From Apoda limacodes (lineage: Eukaryota > Arthropoda > Insecta > Lepidoptera > Limacodidae): a DNA stretch of 64,000 nt. Where the stretch lies: NCBI GenBank assembly GCA_946406115.1, contig OX291548.1, positions 5,878,373 through 5,942,372 of the forward strand. The letters are read 5' to 3'. The position numbers were made by a program, and so were the translations under genes. This document shows, piece after piece, positions 32,905-45,787 of the stretch. Numbering within the stretch: the first letter of the stretch is position 1; each line of letters begins with the position of its first letter. Under the pieces are notes generated by a model. That model saw only the letters and a program-made list of their open reading frames with translations. It had not been told where the DNA came from and searched no databases.

Positions 32905-35195
32905 CTTAAAGTTTTCAAGTAACATGTCCTTTTGTGACGATACCAATATTTATGCCTTAACATTTTGCAATGCAATGTTTTTATTCAAGGTTAAGCTCGA
33001 AAATTTACATTAGTAAACAATTCTCAATAAACTTACTACCTAAAGCAAAATGCATCTTTTAATTAGAACGGCGCACAACAATAAAATTACAAGTTCAGTA
33101 ATTTTATACATTAGCTGAGAAATTATGATTTATTTAATGAAAGGTTTGAAGCTAAAAAAACAGTTGAATACCGATGACTCAAATCTAAAATATTACATTA
33201 TAAACTTACGAATCATAAACATTAACACAAGATTAATTGTTGTATGTAGGTAGTAATCTAAATCCCAATTTATGGATTCGGAACTTGGACAAAATGAGGT
33301 TGCGTAAGTTTTGAACCAGTGGCGCGAGTATGGATGCTTTAAAACGTACTGTGATTGGATGTTTGTTTAGAACATGGGCGTAGCGAGGTACAGGCAGGGG
33401 GGGGCACCCCCCCTAGGTGCCCATTACCTGAAGGAATTGGCTCAAAATGAACACTATCAAGACTGCCCCCCCTAGCCAAGCCTGCCCCCCCCCCCCCCGA
33501 ATAAAATTTTATTCAAGAATTTAAACGTAGGATAAATCAGAGACCCTCTAGATAGGAGTTGTTTTGTTATCCGCGGTTTTTTTTTCTTATTAATTTTGAT
33601 GTATTCTTTAATGTTGAGTAAAACCACGTAAGTTTAAGTTACTTAGAACTTTTATAATATTGAAAACATCCGCGAAACTTACCTAACTGAGTCGTTTAAC
33701 AACCATTAGGGTAGCCTCGTACAATAAATATTCTAACAATGATAAAGGGTAGTTGTCTTGGTTTTCACGTATTCCGTGTAATGGTATGACGTGTAAGTTT
33801 ATTTAAACTTACCCGGGGTTTGTTAAAATTTTACGAACATTTAAGACATAATATTAATATTCTATTAGTTTAGGATAATTAGGTCGTTTTATCTAGATCG
33901 TTCATATTATTCTAGGACTCTATAATAGTACCCTAACCAATATAACTAGAATTATACTTAAAAGATATTCTTTTTCTTTGATTAAAATTTATTAAGGCCG
34001 GACATCGGTCCGGAATAAAAAATAGGATGGAGGGGTTTGAAATGTGGGGTGAGATGGTTGTTAGAGAGGGGTTAGTGGTGATAAAAGTGCGTGGTCCCAT
34101 ACATACAGAACATTCAATTGCCGTCGTTTAAATTGTCGAAACGCTGCCCGAGAAGGAGGAAATCATAGTCTACGATTGTGTCACTAGAAGCTACCACGTG
34201 GGGTTGAACTACAGCCAGATTGTACCACCATTACTGGTTAGTGAATACTTTTATACTAGAAGTTACAGTGAACATATTGTGTGTTCGTTGTGAAATCCTT
34301 TCGGTTGTGTTCCCAAAATATTTAAATTAATGTTAAAACATCCAAATGACAGGCCCGCTTTGTCGGTTAGAAATTTATGGTGGAAAGAAGTCAATTACCT
34401 AGTAAGAAGGAATATATTAACGGACCTTGTTTCTAGGTCATTTTCAGCTAGGTAAAGATAAATCTTCTATAAAAGTAGAAGTGGGAACTAAAATAATACG
34501 GCTGGTATTATTATAATAATTATATAGCCCACTCAAGAACTAGGTTTGCCAAGAGATACAGTAATTACTATGTGTAATCCATGTCTATCCTTAGCGGCGT
34601 TAGTAGGGTTTTACTATTTTGGCTAGTTAGCTAGTGTAGGTAAGCGCTGATGTGCATCGTAAGGGGGCGCCCCTTAAACCTACTTTCAGGTCGCAAGTCC
34701 TGAACGCTTAGCTTCCTAGAAACTATTTTACAAAACGAATGGAGTTAGCATTCATATGTATTTTATTTTCAAATGTGGAAGAACTCTTTAATACCTGTGT
34801 CCCTTAGTTTTGATATTCGAGTATTTGCGTTGTGTAGGTTTTGTACTGTCTTTAGAAATGGTGAAAACTCAAAAGTAGGCATTATTTACGATCGTAGATT
34901 TAGCGACATTTATTTTCTCAATTAATTTCTTTTAAGCTTATTTGCTTATATACTATTGATTGCTATATTACTTTGACGTACCTCTAAAACAACTGGGTTT
35001 ACTACTTATTTAACACAACGGTTATCGGGTCCTACAACTTTTGACGATCACGCTTGGCCAAATAATATAATTATCTACATCATATTATTAGATTCTTTTG
35101 ATTTCTCTTTGAGTTTAGATGGAACTTTAAGGTTTCATTAAACATTTTAATATCTAATTAATAGATCTATATTTTCAAAAAAAAAGGGGCGTTAC
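32905..35195. repeat. Insertion in block A (composite)
   Basis: Absent from block B. It includes a stretch with C/G runs (33392-33500, including C14 at 33485-33498), a typical dispersed-repeat signature with 'gcgtagcgaggtacaggcag'. Near 35020-35110 it has a segment shared with 41525-41625 ('gacgatcacgcttggccaaata'). No coding region recognised. Confidence 0.55.
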
Positions 35196-36044
35196 ACTTT
35201 CCCAGGAAATTATCTCCATGCTCAGTAACGAGTAAAGACGTACCAAACTGACAGAGTGACTTTCGCATTTGTAATATTAATATAGTTGGATTTAGAAGAT
35301 TTTCCTAAACTTTTGAAAATATATTCTAATGCGTGTATCTAAAAACCTTTTGCGCATATCACACACAAAATAAACTCGTTTGATTGGCGTAAATTATATT
35401 TCTATAATAAAAACTTGGTAAATAAATATGATTTCACTTAGTTAATAGAATAAAAATAACAAATTCGTCGGTGATTCACTTTCTTTCAAATTTCATGTTA
35501 TTCCAATGCAAATTTTATATTAATTTTCATTTAATTTTTAAAACATATAAAATAAGAAAAGCAAAACATCAAATGGCTGACTTTCATCCTCAGACGTGTA
35601 AGGAGAGGGCCAAATTGCGAATTAGTAAGACATTTTATTTTTCCTTATATGTATTGTATGTTTTTAGCTTACCGACATTGCAGGTATATCTTCATAATTT
35701 TTTATTTTTATTATGATATCTACGAGTTTATCTATATCTATAAAAAACTGGGGACAAAATTTTTAACTTAATTTTTTACAAATTATCTAAGATATATTTT
35801 TTTTTTTCAGCTCATCGTTGAACTAAGTCAAAAGGGCCAGCTACACAGCTGGACTTGCGACTTATAAAGCGACAACCTTTGCCTCAAAAAAATACTCATA
35901 TGAAATACAAGATATAATTAATACATGATTAAATTCTTATATGTGGCTTCACTCACATTTGAATTATCTCTGTGATTTTTTGATTAACAACAATTTAAAA
36001 ATTTAACAAAAGTACTGTTTTTGGGCAATGCCGTATGGGCATTT

Positions 36045-36135
36045 CTACTTTAACAAAAGAGCACGCGTCCATAGGCCACGGTGACGCTTACAATCAGGTA
36101 GACCGTGTGCTTGTTTGCCACCTTAGTGGTATAAA
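36045..36135 (+). repeat. LINE 3'-tail insertion
   Basis: 'cgtccataggccacggtgac', 'gcttgtttgccacctt' and 'gtggtataaaaaaaa' match the 3' end of the LINE at 37865-37950. Block B lacks this piece, so it is a short, strongly 5'-truncated insertion. Confidence 0.65.
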
Positions 36136-37249
36136 AAAAAGTTATGTTCTCAATTATATCAAGTAGTCTGTATATATTTTATCTAATACGTGATAGGACA
36201 TTTTTTATGGGATCTTTTTCATCATATAATATTAATTATTAAAATCATTTATTTACACTAATGATTTAGCCTATGATAAATATGGTATTTATGATATATT
36301 TTTATTGAAGACTCTATCATCAGGGAGCCTCAAACAAAGAAACATTATTTCTATGTATGTAAATTTAAATGTATTTCTTAAAGATTTTCGTATATATAAT
36401 TTTGATGTAAATCCTAGATTTTGTATGTCACTGGGAGTTGTTCATTTTATAAGATGTATTTCTATTTTAGAATAGCATATTATTAACCGATATTATGACT
36501 GGATAATTTTAGTGCAACGCATTGTAACTGTACAAGCAAAAGCCACTGGGGCAAATAAGTGCAATTATTGATATCAATAATGTTAATGCTCCAGCTGAAC
36601 ACAAATAATCTTTGTAATGGATATGTATTATTCATTAAAACAACGGCATTACGGTTCATTTGTTAGTGCTATTAGTTTAACTAATGTAGTGAATGTGGCA
36701 CGATATGCACTGTGGTGTATATTATGGCCCCTATGTTTCTTTTTACACTATAAAACATACGTATAATTAGAACTGTAGTTCCCGGTAAGAAAGTGAATCT
36801 ATACTTAATACTTAATAATATAATAATAATACTAATAATAATATTATAAAGAGGAAAGATTTGATTGTTTGTTTGTATTGAATAGGCTCCGAAGCTACTG
36901 GACCGATTTGAAAAATTCTTTTACCATTAGAAGCCGACATTGTCCCTGATGAACATAGGCTACTTTTTACCGCGGGAAAATTCTTCATTCCTACGGGAAA
37001 ACGGGTAATAGGACAACGGATAGTAAGAATTATCCTTCCGTATAATCTTAATTACGTAATTACTTCCTTTTTCACATAACTTCTAAACGGCTGAACCGAT
37101 TGGGTTGAAATTTTATATGGGTATTTCGATGGTTTTCTGGATGATTTAAAAATACAATTGGACCCGAGAGGTGGCGCTGCTGTTGGTATGTTAACTATTA
37201 AACGGCTTGACCGATTGGGTTGAAATTTTGTATGTGTATTTCCATGGTT

Positions 37250-37950
37250 TCACAGACATGAATGTATTATTTCGTTAAAGAGGCCACCCTGTCCAAGGTC
37301 TCTGACTGGGGACGGGTAAACTTGGTTCGATTCAACTCTACAAAGACACAAGTCTGCGCGTTTACCGCTAAGAAAACCCCATTCACTGTAGTTCCACAAT
37401 TCCAGAACACTCCCCTCTCCATCTCCAAGAGCATTGGGATCCTTGGTGTCGGATACCAGCTTGGACCTTTTGACTCGGTTCAACGACGGGCTGTGAAAAT
37501 TGTCGACGATCCCAAACTCACTTGCCGTATCGAACCCTTAAGTCTGAGAAGAGATTTTGCCTCCCTGTGTGTGTTCTACCGCTTGTACAATGGGATGTGT
37601 TCTGAGGAATTGTTCGAAATGATGCCTACGGCTACTTTCTACCATCGCACCGCTCGCCATCGGCAGGGAATTTATTCTCACACTTTTGAACCTAAATGGT
37701 CACGTACAGTGCGGTTTCAGAGAAACTTCCTCCCGCGAACGCTTTAGTTGTGGAATGAGCTCCCTGCCAAGGTTTTCTGCAAGGACTACAGTATGGAGTT
37801 CTTCAAGAAAGAAGCTATTAGATTTCTGAAGGGTCGGCAACGCGCAAGTAATACGCCTGGTGTTGCAAGCGTCCATAGGCTACGGTGACCGCTTACCATC
37901 AGGCGGACCGTAAGCTTGTTTGCCACCATAGTGGTATAAAAAAAAAAAAT
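37250..37950 (+). pseudogene. Non-LTR retrotransposon 3' fragment (internally deleted)
   Basis: The frame 37262-37747 covers the reverse transcriptase C-terminal region: VSDWGRVNLVRFNSTKTQVCAF, ISKSIGILGV, then a jump to QRRAVKIVDDP, LRRDFASLCVFYRLYNG, FYHRTARHRQ and RFQRNFLPRTL. Residues normally between GILGV and the QRRA segment are missing, so the copy has an internal deletion. The 3' end is at about 37950, with a poly-A run. The family also occurs at 42310-42790. It belongs to the jockey/CR1-like superfamily; the exact clade is not settled. Confidence 0.75.
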
Positions 37951-38380
37951 TGATTGTTTTTTTTCTATAATTGAGGAGTTGCCGTAAGAACCTACGCCGA
38001 TAACGAAATTTAGGGCGGGCGAAAGCTTTAGAAAAATTTAGAAGCTAGTCAATAATATTATAAATACGAAAGTGAGTTCATTTGTTTGTAAGTCTGTTCT
38101 TGTTTCGAATTGTTGATGTTTCAATTTAGCAAAGGGATAGTTGAAGAGTCGAAGAAGGATATAGGTTTTTCATCTCGGAAAATTAAGAAGTTTCCGCGGA
38201 AAGAACTATTACCGAATTTTTTGTGGACAAACTATAAAACAGCTATCAAGGAGTACGCTGGAATCCTATATAAAATACCGGATATAGAGCTGGTGGAGCC
38301 GTTGGCAATAGCTAATACACTCATTAATTGTAATTTTTTCTTATTTGTTTTTTGCTAAGGCACGGCCTTCCTTCACCATG

Positions 38381-39122
38381 ATCATCATCATCATCATCAT
38401 CATATCAGCCCATTGACGTCCATTGCTGGACATAGACCTCACCTAACTTTTTCCACAGCGTCATGATCATCATCATCATCATCATCATCATCATATCAGC
38501 CCATTGACGTCCATTGCTGGACATAGACCTCACCTAACTTTTCTGTAACCAACGGCTCCCCGCTACCTTTACGAGGTCATCTGTCCGTCTAGCGGGGGGC
38601 CGTCCCACGCTGCGCTTTCCGGTTCGTGGCCGCCACTCGAGAACCTTCTTCCCCCATCGGCCATCGATTCTTCGAGCTATGTGCCCTGCCCATTGCCACT
38701 TCAGCTTCGCGATTCGGTGAGCTATGTCGGCGACTTTAGTTCTCCTACGGATTTCCTCATTCCTGATTCGATCACGTAGTGAAACTCCGAGCTCTTTCCA
38801 TAGTCCGCTGAGCGACCTTGAGCTTTCGTATAAGGCCCATAGTTAGTGGCCACGTCTCAGTGCCGTAAGTCATCACTGGCAACACACACTGGTTAAAGAC
38901 TTTTGTCGTCAAGCACTGGGGTGTTTGGGACGAGAAAATAGTGCGCAGTTTTCGGAACGCTGCCCAACCGAGTTGGATTCGGCGATTAACCTGTTTCTCG
39001 AAATTGGACCTTCCTAATCGAACAGTTTGTCCTAGGCATACGTATTCGTCAACAACTTCGAGTGTAGAGTTCCCAACAGTTATTGGAGTGGGTGCTACAT
39101 GGCCATTCGACATGATTTTCGT
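38381..39122 (-). mobile_element. RTE-type LINE insertion with 14-bp target duplication
   Basis: Flanked by CTTCCTTCACCATG at 38367-38380 and 39123-39136. Block B shows the empty site with one copy (about 59115-59130). The minus-strand frame 38772-39113 encodes the end of the reverse transcriptase (VDEYVCLGQTVRLGR, RRIQLGWAAFRKL, CVLPVMTYGTETW). The 3' end is an (ATC/GAT)n microsatellite at 38379-38403. A segment of about 85 bp with the microsatellite is duplicated in tandem (again from about 38462). It is strongly 5'-truncated, as usual for target-primed insertion. Confidence 0.88.
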
Positions 39123-39930
39123 CTTCCTTCACCATGCGTGAGGGCAATTTGAGCCATTGCGTGGGTTCAGCAAGGATTGTGAACTTTACATACGTATTTT
39201 TGACATGCGCAGTTTTGCTGCACTTCAAAACCCAGTGGTGTAAACAATGTACACGAGAAAGTTAGAAAAAGATGATGCATAGGAGTAGCTAATCTCCACT
39301 CAGAACGCAAGGGAGGTAATATTTAGACCACCACCGACTTTTAAATAAAGAAAAATTAGTATATAAAAAAATTAAGTTTACGAAGCAAGACGTCTTATAT
39401 TTAGATCAAATAGAATTGGATTTTTATTTCATACAAACATCACAATACCACAAATGGCGCCTCAACTGTAAGATTTAGGTTTGCTTTCTATTCTGGAGAT
39501 CTAAATAAATAAATTTATTAAATCTTACTTCCAAGTGTATCAACAATTAATTGTTTCTTTATGTCACTTTACGTTAACTATTCGAATAATAAAAGAATTC
39601 ATGCTAAGCCATTTATTACCCGTTTGTTTTTTGTGAAGTGTTTCATATTAATATAACCACGGCGATAGGTTTGTTAAATGGTGCACGTGCCTCAATCGTT
39701 ATATGACCCACTGAATGCATAAGAAGTATTAGCCCATGGTCTGCCACGCTGGCCAAGTACGGGTAAAAGGAAATTACCAAAGTAGTGGCCTCTTGAAAAT
39801 CCATAGTAATATTATAAATGCGAAAGTAACTCTGTCTGTCTGTTTTTTACCTCTTCACGCTTCACCTTTTATTATTCGCGTGGGGTCCATTGAACACCAA
39901 GCTAGTTAGTTTGTGTCATACTTCAGCATA

Positions 39931-42309
39931 TCTAGACACGCGGTAGCGTGTTAAGCCAAGTTCAAGTAACATTTGGAGTCACTTTTGACTCCCTCCTAAC
40001 TCAAAAACTATTTCACATAAACGTGTCAAATTTGGCTTATATATTGAGACCTGCGAGATACATTGCTCCAAATTTCATAAGCACATCTCAAACGGTTATT
40101 TAGATATTAACGTTCAAAAATTTGTAACGGCAGCGGTCGCGCGTAACCTTACTGACCGTCACAGTTTTTAAGAATTAAAAAGACAAATTATTAAATTATT
40201 TGAATAACAATTTACTTTAACACATTAACTTTAGATAGAATAAAAAAATATACTTGCGAAGTGCATCGCGCGAATCTTCAACGGCTTTTACTTTGCAAAA
40301 CCTACGCAGCATGCATAACGAAAGTTATAATTTAGATTAAACAGTGTGCATAGAAAGGAAAAATCTATTGTTTTAAGTTTACAATAAACCTATGAGAGGC
40401 TACTAATATTGGCAAACATGAGTGATGATAATATACGAATTCATAAACGAAAATAGGGTTACCGCAGTCGATTCGACGCTGCGCGACCGCTTGAAGGTTA
40501 ATTGATTCTATTAGGAACATTTAACTTATACTTATAAAACCTGTAATTTAAATGTCAGCAATCAGCAATCAAAACTTTTGACAGCCGATTCGCGATTGGC
40601 GTTTGACAGCGAATATTGCGAAATATGACGCTCTTGCATTGCTACCGCAAGAGTGATAATAACCCAGCGGTCTTTATGTGGATTTTAAGGTTTTCACATG
40701 AATATATAACGAGTTGAATACCACCGTTAATTTGTTTTTAATCCAAATATTTCCGTTATATTTAGCGCACATAAATGTGAAATGAGAGCCAAGTTCAATA
40801 TTATTATATATGCCTTGGATGTTGACTTCAACGACAAAAGAAGTGAAATCCCACCCATTTAGGGTGCCAAGTTCAATGGTCAGTTCTGAAATTTATTTAT
40901 AACAATATAAAATATCATTTCTTCTTATAACTTAAGATAATATATTGTAGCCTAAGGTCAATATAGTTATATATTATAATTACAAGTCAAAATTATGTGG
41001 TATCGTTTTGTCCGGGTCCTTTGTTATAATAAATTGAAAGGTGCATAAATGTCAAATTTATTTATATTTACCGATCACTTCTGCTGACCAAGTTTTAAGA
41101 CTGTGTTGTTACAAACCACACTTGACTAGATGTGCTATCAAACAAGACAAAATTTAAAATTTTAGTTATGATTATGTATATTTTGGGCAATATTAGGGCA
41201 AGACGATACACCCGTTTCGTTATAATCAAATTTTATTTATGATCACCCCGTGCCAATCAGTCTAGATTTTTAGTGGGTTGAGTTGGTTTTTGTAATTTCA
41301 TTTTTTTTAATATTTAAATTGGATCAACTAACAAAAACATTATGCTTAATTGAATCTCTCCTCCTATTGAAGTCAGTTTGTTACCTTTGTAATATTTTAA
41401 GAATGCTATCATTACTGGGTACTTAATAATATTTTAAATTGTATGCCAAAATTTAGATGTAAATAGGCCTAAATAAAGAATTAAACATGTCAGCTCACTA
41501 TTAAAAGACTCGCCACGCAAAATTATCGCACGCAACGGTTATCGGGTCTTACCACTTTTGACGATCACGCTTGGCCAAATAGGATAATTATCTACATCAT
41601 ATTATTAGATTCTTTTGATTTATCTCTCTCACTCGTTGAGTGATAGTGGGCGTAAAGTTTCCAAGAACATTTTATCATATTCTTAACATATTTATATTTA
41701 TAATTATAAAGGGGAGGCGTTACAACTTTCTGACCGCTTTCAGAACGCAAAGTGAAGTCTGACTAGAGATGTCAGTTCGGATCTTTAATTTCAGCCTTCT
41801 TAATTCAAAAGTACGAAAATGACCATGGCAATATGCCAAACCTCTAGCGTTTCTCGTATCATTTGTTCGTCATTCGAATCCTTTTCGAATATCATTCGAA
41901 AAGGATCTTAGTCTTGTTACAGTTTTTGAAATAAATTGAATCTATCTGTAAATTTGATGTTTTCAGCTTCCATACATTTAGTAGACATGACATTCATCGC
42001 ATGATACCGAAATAATTTCTGCTACTAGGGTTTTAAAATGTCTTTTTTCAACATATGAATACGCCAACATAACTAAATTAAAAGTGAAAAAATTTTTTTT
42101 TACAAACAAAATACTTGGGCATTTTTTGGCGCCATTCTTCTTTTTATTTTTAATCAAATCGAGGCAAAAGAATTTAATTTATTCAGTTCGGTTTATTTAG
42201 ATACTTTTATTTTTTAAATAACGACGTAGAGTGTTAACACGTGGAGTGGAGACACGTGTAGTGGAGACACGTGTATCTACTATTTATCACAATTATTTAT
42301 ACAATTTTT
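39931..42309. other. Intergenic, no gene recognised
   Basis: Mixed AT-rich sequence and dispersed repeats. At 41515-41725 is a relative of 34990-35190. No conserved frames. Confidence 0.5.
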
Positions 42310-42790
42310 TTACACAACGAAGGCGCCAAACAGGCTTGAGGTCCAACTGATGGTAAGCGGTTACCGCAGCCTGTGAACGCTTGCAACACCTGGGCATCAT
42401 TTGCGAGTTGCCGACCCATCAAGAATCTAATAACTTATTTCTAGGAGAACCCCATACTGAATTCCTTATAGAAAACCTTGGCAGAGAGCTTATTCCACAA
42501 CCTAAGCGTTCGCGGGAGGAAGTTGCTCTGAAACCGCATTGTACGTGACCATTTAGGTTCTTAGGTGTGTGCATGAATTTCCTGCTGATGGCGAGCGGTG
42601 CGACGGTAGGAAGTAGCCCATGTCCCATTATACAAGTAGTAGAACACATACATGGAGGCAAATTCTCTCCTCAGACTTATGGGTTCGATGCGGCTTACGA
42701 GTTTGGGATCGTCGACGATTCTCACAGCCCGTCGTTGAACCAAATATACTCTATACGGGGCCGGATAAGTTACTTGTAAAGCAGCAACCA
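42310..42790 (-). pseudogene. Non-LTR retrotransposon fragment, same family as 37250-37950
   Basis: The minus-strand frame has VQRRAVRIVDDPKL, LRREFASMYVFYYLYNG and YRRTARHQQ, matching the LINE at 37250-37950. The 3' region follows to about 42310. Frames are broken and the 5' part is absent. Confidence 0.7.
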
Positions 42791-43579
42791 TTACCCGAGG
42801 TGAAGTAATGCTTTGCTCTGTTGAGCAAATAATAAAAATAAAAAAAATTTAGTTGTAATACCTAATGGTACAAATTACTTAAGAATTGTATAACAAATAC
42901 ATCTCATGGAAATATATATGTATATGACATTGTGTACTGATTTTTATTATCAATATAATACAAACATCAACTTTATTACATGCAAATTAATTATCGAGCA
43001 TCTTTCAATTGTCAATACAATACACAATGTAAATCTTTTTTTTTTTATTTTTAAGTATTTGTCCTTTTTTTTACCTTTTGTTTTTTTTTAATAATCACCG
43101 TGAAATTCGATAGTAAAATAACGCAAATAACAAAATTGTAGATTTGTGTAATGATTTAAACTTGACTTCAACTATAATTTATTCGTCAATAAGGAAATAA
43201 TTAGTACGTAACAAAATTCCTTTAATTTACGTCTGTTTAGATGCTTAATTGTTGAGCAAATATTAATTAATTTGCAGAGTCAACAAACCACTTGTAATAT
43301 TAACTTAGTCCACATACACTCAGCTATTGTGTGGGTACACTAAACTTAAGTAGTAGTAAGTGTTTGAATTTATCCACAGTACATTTGATCCTTGCTAGAG
43401 CAGTGCTCGCGACTTTGTGCATTTACGGTTGGGATACTTTTTTTTAAAAAAATTGGGTTCAGAAAAAATTTAATTATATAATGATATATTATATTAAATT
43501 ATAAATAATAAAAAAACATAATTATTCCATATAAATGAAATCTGCGCTGTTTCTTAAATCTACAAAAAAATATTAAAAA

Positions 43580-43639
<60 letters not shown>

Positions 43640-43669
43640 AAATACTTAATAATTCGAACAGTAAAACAG
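42791..43669. other. Intergenic with TG microsatellite and a MITE arm
   Basis: (TG)n runs over 43581-43636 with one interruption. One 37-bp arm of the palindromic unit of 22048-22189 lies at 43473-43509. No gene seen. Confidence 0.6.
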
Positions 43670-44565
43670 TCATTAAATTTATATGTTGTAATCGACTATG
43701 TGTGGGAATTGGAAGTGTCTTGTTAATGTATGAATCTGTAGTGTGGCGATGATTATTCATTCGAATGTGCAATGGATTATTAGTTTCACCTACATAGAAA
43801 GCACATACAATGCTTGCATGCTATGAGGTAAACACAACTGGATGTTTTACAATTGGTGTTTTGTGCAGATTTTATTCTGTTATTTGAGTGATGAGTGTTA
43901 ATATGGATGGTTGAGTTTACAACATGTTTTACAACGTGGTCGGCAGCATGGTATAGTACCTATTGATTGGCAATCTGATAATTTAATAGATTTAGTTTTA
44001 GAAAGAATGGATTTTAAAATTCTATTTTGACGATAGCAAATTTAAGGTGGTTGTTGTAGAAGGTCTTCAGTATCTTCGTTGTATTGTAAAATTGGTAAAA
44101 GATCTTTGAAAATATTTTTGAGTTTATGGCTACCAAAAGGTCGTATTGAATCTTAATTCAGAGTTATTCTTTTGACGGGATGTGTGTGCTACATAATTTG
44201 GTCTATTATAAATATGTTTTTTTGCAGAAAATTACAAGGATATTTTCGATTATACAAGCCTTCAAATAATCTATTGTGATAGTGTTCTAATGCTTGTGGT
44301 TTGTCACATATCCGTCGACCATGTAGTGATAATGAAAATGGAATAGAGCGCTTTATGTGGGCTGGATGATAACTTTCAAAGTGAAGATATTGCATTTTAT
44401 TAGTAGGTTTAATGTGAACTGATTTTTCTAAATAATTATTATAAGATAGTGTAATATCTGCGTCTAGGAATGTGATTGAATGTTTAGAGATGTTATGAGT
44501 GAAGTTAAGAGAACTGAAATTCTCGATAACTGAATTTAGCGTGGATGGAACCGCGGGGACATTAA
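43670..44565 (-). pseudogene. Penelope-like element: RT thumb and GIY-YIG endonuclease
   Basis: Read on the minus strand: ITFLDADITL and KPTNKMQYLHFESYHPAHIKRS, typical of the end of Penelope reverse transcriptase, then RRICDKPQ. Further on is a cysteine-rich CCRPRCKTCC linker, then VYLIACKHC and, one frame over, YVGETNNPLHIRMNNH, the signature of the GIY-YIG endonuclease domain. Several stops and a one-base shift near 43780 show it is dead. The 5' part is missing. Penelope elements are a separate retroelement order that pair RT with this endonuclease. Confidence 0.85.
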
Positions 44566-45787
44566 TAAAATAACAAAAGTTTTTTTTAAACTAACCGGCG
44601 CGGCGTGTATATTTAGGAACTATCTTTAATAGGAACAGTGTTTAAATCCATAACAGTTACCATTGTCGCGCGAGTATGTGTTGGTTATTACGCAATACCA
44701 CAACATATTTACGCGAGCGGCAATGGTAAAAGGCATAAGAAATAATACGTAAAGGCTAAACAATGGATTTTTAACATCAATTCCCTTGAAATTACAAAAT
44801 AAGCACGCCAATTACCGGGTCATGTCTATTTTTTTTTATACAAAACCGACGACCTTTGATATCCCCAATCAGTCGCTAAATATCTTTTATTCTGCAGCCC
44901 GCTTCTCCGCTGCACTTGGATAAGTTGAGGTGCCATTTTTAATTTAGATAGGTAGCGATGCAACAAACCAGTTTTGAGACTGACATAATTTTCAACCGAC
45001 TTCAAAAAAGGAGGAGGTTCTCTGTTTGACGGGTTTATTCTTTTAATATCTGTCCACCGATTTATCCGCCAATTGTAAACCGATTTTAAAAAATATTAAA
45101 TAAAAGAGTAATCCTCAGGTGGTCCCATATTGATGAAGTGGATTTAAAACTAAAAATTTTGAAGAAAAAAAATTAATGTCATTTTGGAACTGGTGAAACG
45201 CGCCTTTCATGTTTATGATTGTTTTAAATTTTGTAACAAGTATGGATGTGTCTAGTGTACGAGAAAAAAAAGCAATTCCTCACTGAAGAACAAAAAAATA
45301 AAAAAAAAGGCTTCGAAAAGATGCACTTTAATTCTGATCTAAATATAAACGTTTGAAGTTAGTGTCATGCAAGTGGTATTACAAACTATGTATAAAATTA
45401 GGAACTAAAGTGTCAGATCATCCTCATTTAGACATCCCCATACAAAGTGATTGGGGATGATTATTTTAGGTCTTCTATCAATTAACAATAATATTAAATA
45501 TTTTTGGACATTAAACACAGCGCCGTCTGGTCCCAAACTAAGCAATGCTATAGCTATGGATACCATGGATAACGGGTACAAATATATACTTTTTTTCATA
45601 ATTCATAGGTACTTATTATACATAGAAAATACCTAAAGTCTCATACAAAACATGAACGTTTCTCAATTAAATGTTTGTCTTGTGCGGGAATCGAACCGTT
45701 GCCCCTAATTTCAGCAGTCATGTTGTCACCCACTAAGCAATGGAACAATTTGTGTGATTAATGTCAAATTTTTAGCTTCTTGTAATT
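44566..45787. other. Intergenic with repeat fragments
   Basis: 'aaccgacttcaaaaaaggaggaggttctc' near 44994 is a common insect repeat end. At 45335-45385 is a single arm related to the hairpin at 61609-61732. At 45510-45560 is a short relative of the start of block C. No gene recognised. Confidence 0.5.
45683..45756 (-). other. tRNA-like/SINE-head sequence
   Basis: Minus strand: an A-box-like TTGCTTAGTGGG and a B-box-like CGGTTCGATTCCC at suitable spacing. It is similar in layout to the tRNA-like sequence in the Polinton TIR but diverged. Probably a tRNA-derived SINE remnant. Confidence 0.45.

Larger units (their letters stand above)
32458..39930. repeat. Duplicated block A
   Basis: Aligns in order with block B (56466-59910). 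Matching landmarks: 'cttgtacgtcctttattac' (32580 and 56567), 'gctgactttcatcctcagacgtg' (35576 and 57719), 'aacggcattacggttcatttg' (36643 and 58667), 'catctcggaaaattaagaagtttccgcgg' (38170 and 58945), 'aatggcgcctcaactgtaag' (39452 and 59438). Block A is longer because of insertions at about 32905-35195, 36045-36135, 36800-38050 and 38381-39122. No conserved long coding frame is shared. Confidence 0.85.

Noticed and set aside
43560..43772. Frame with a His-Thr run
   Set aside because: The His-Thr run is the antisense of the (TG)n microsatellite; only its N-terminal part belongs to the Penelope endonuclease remnant.
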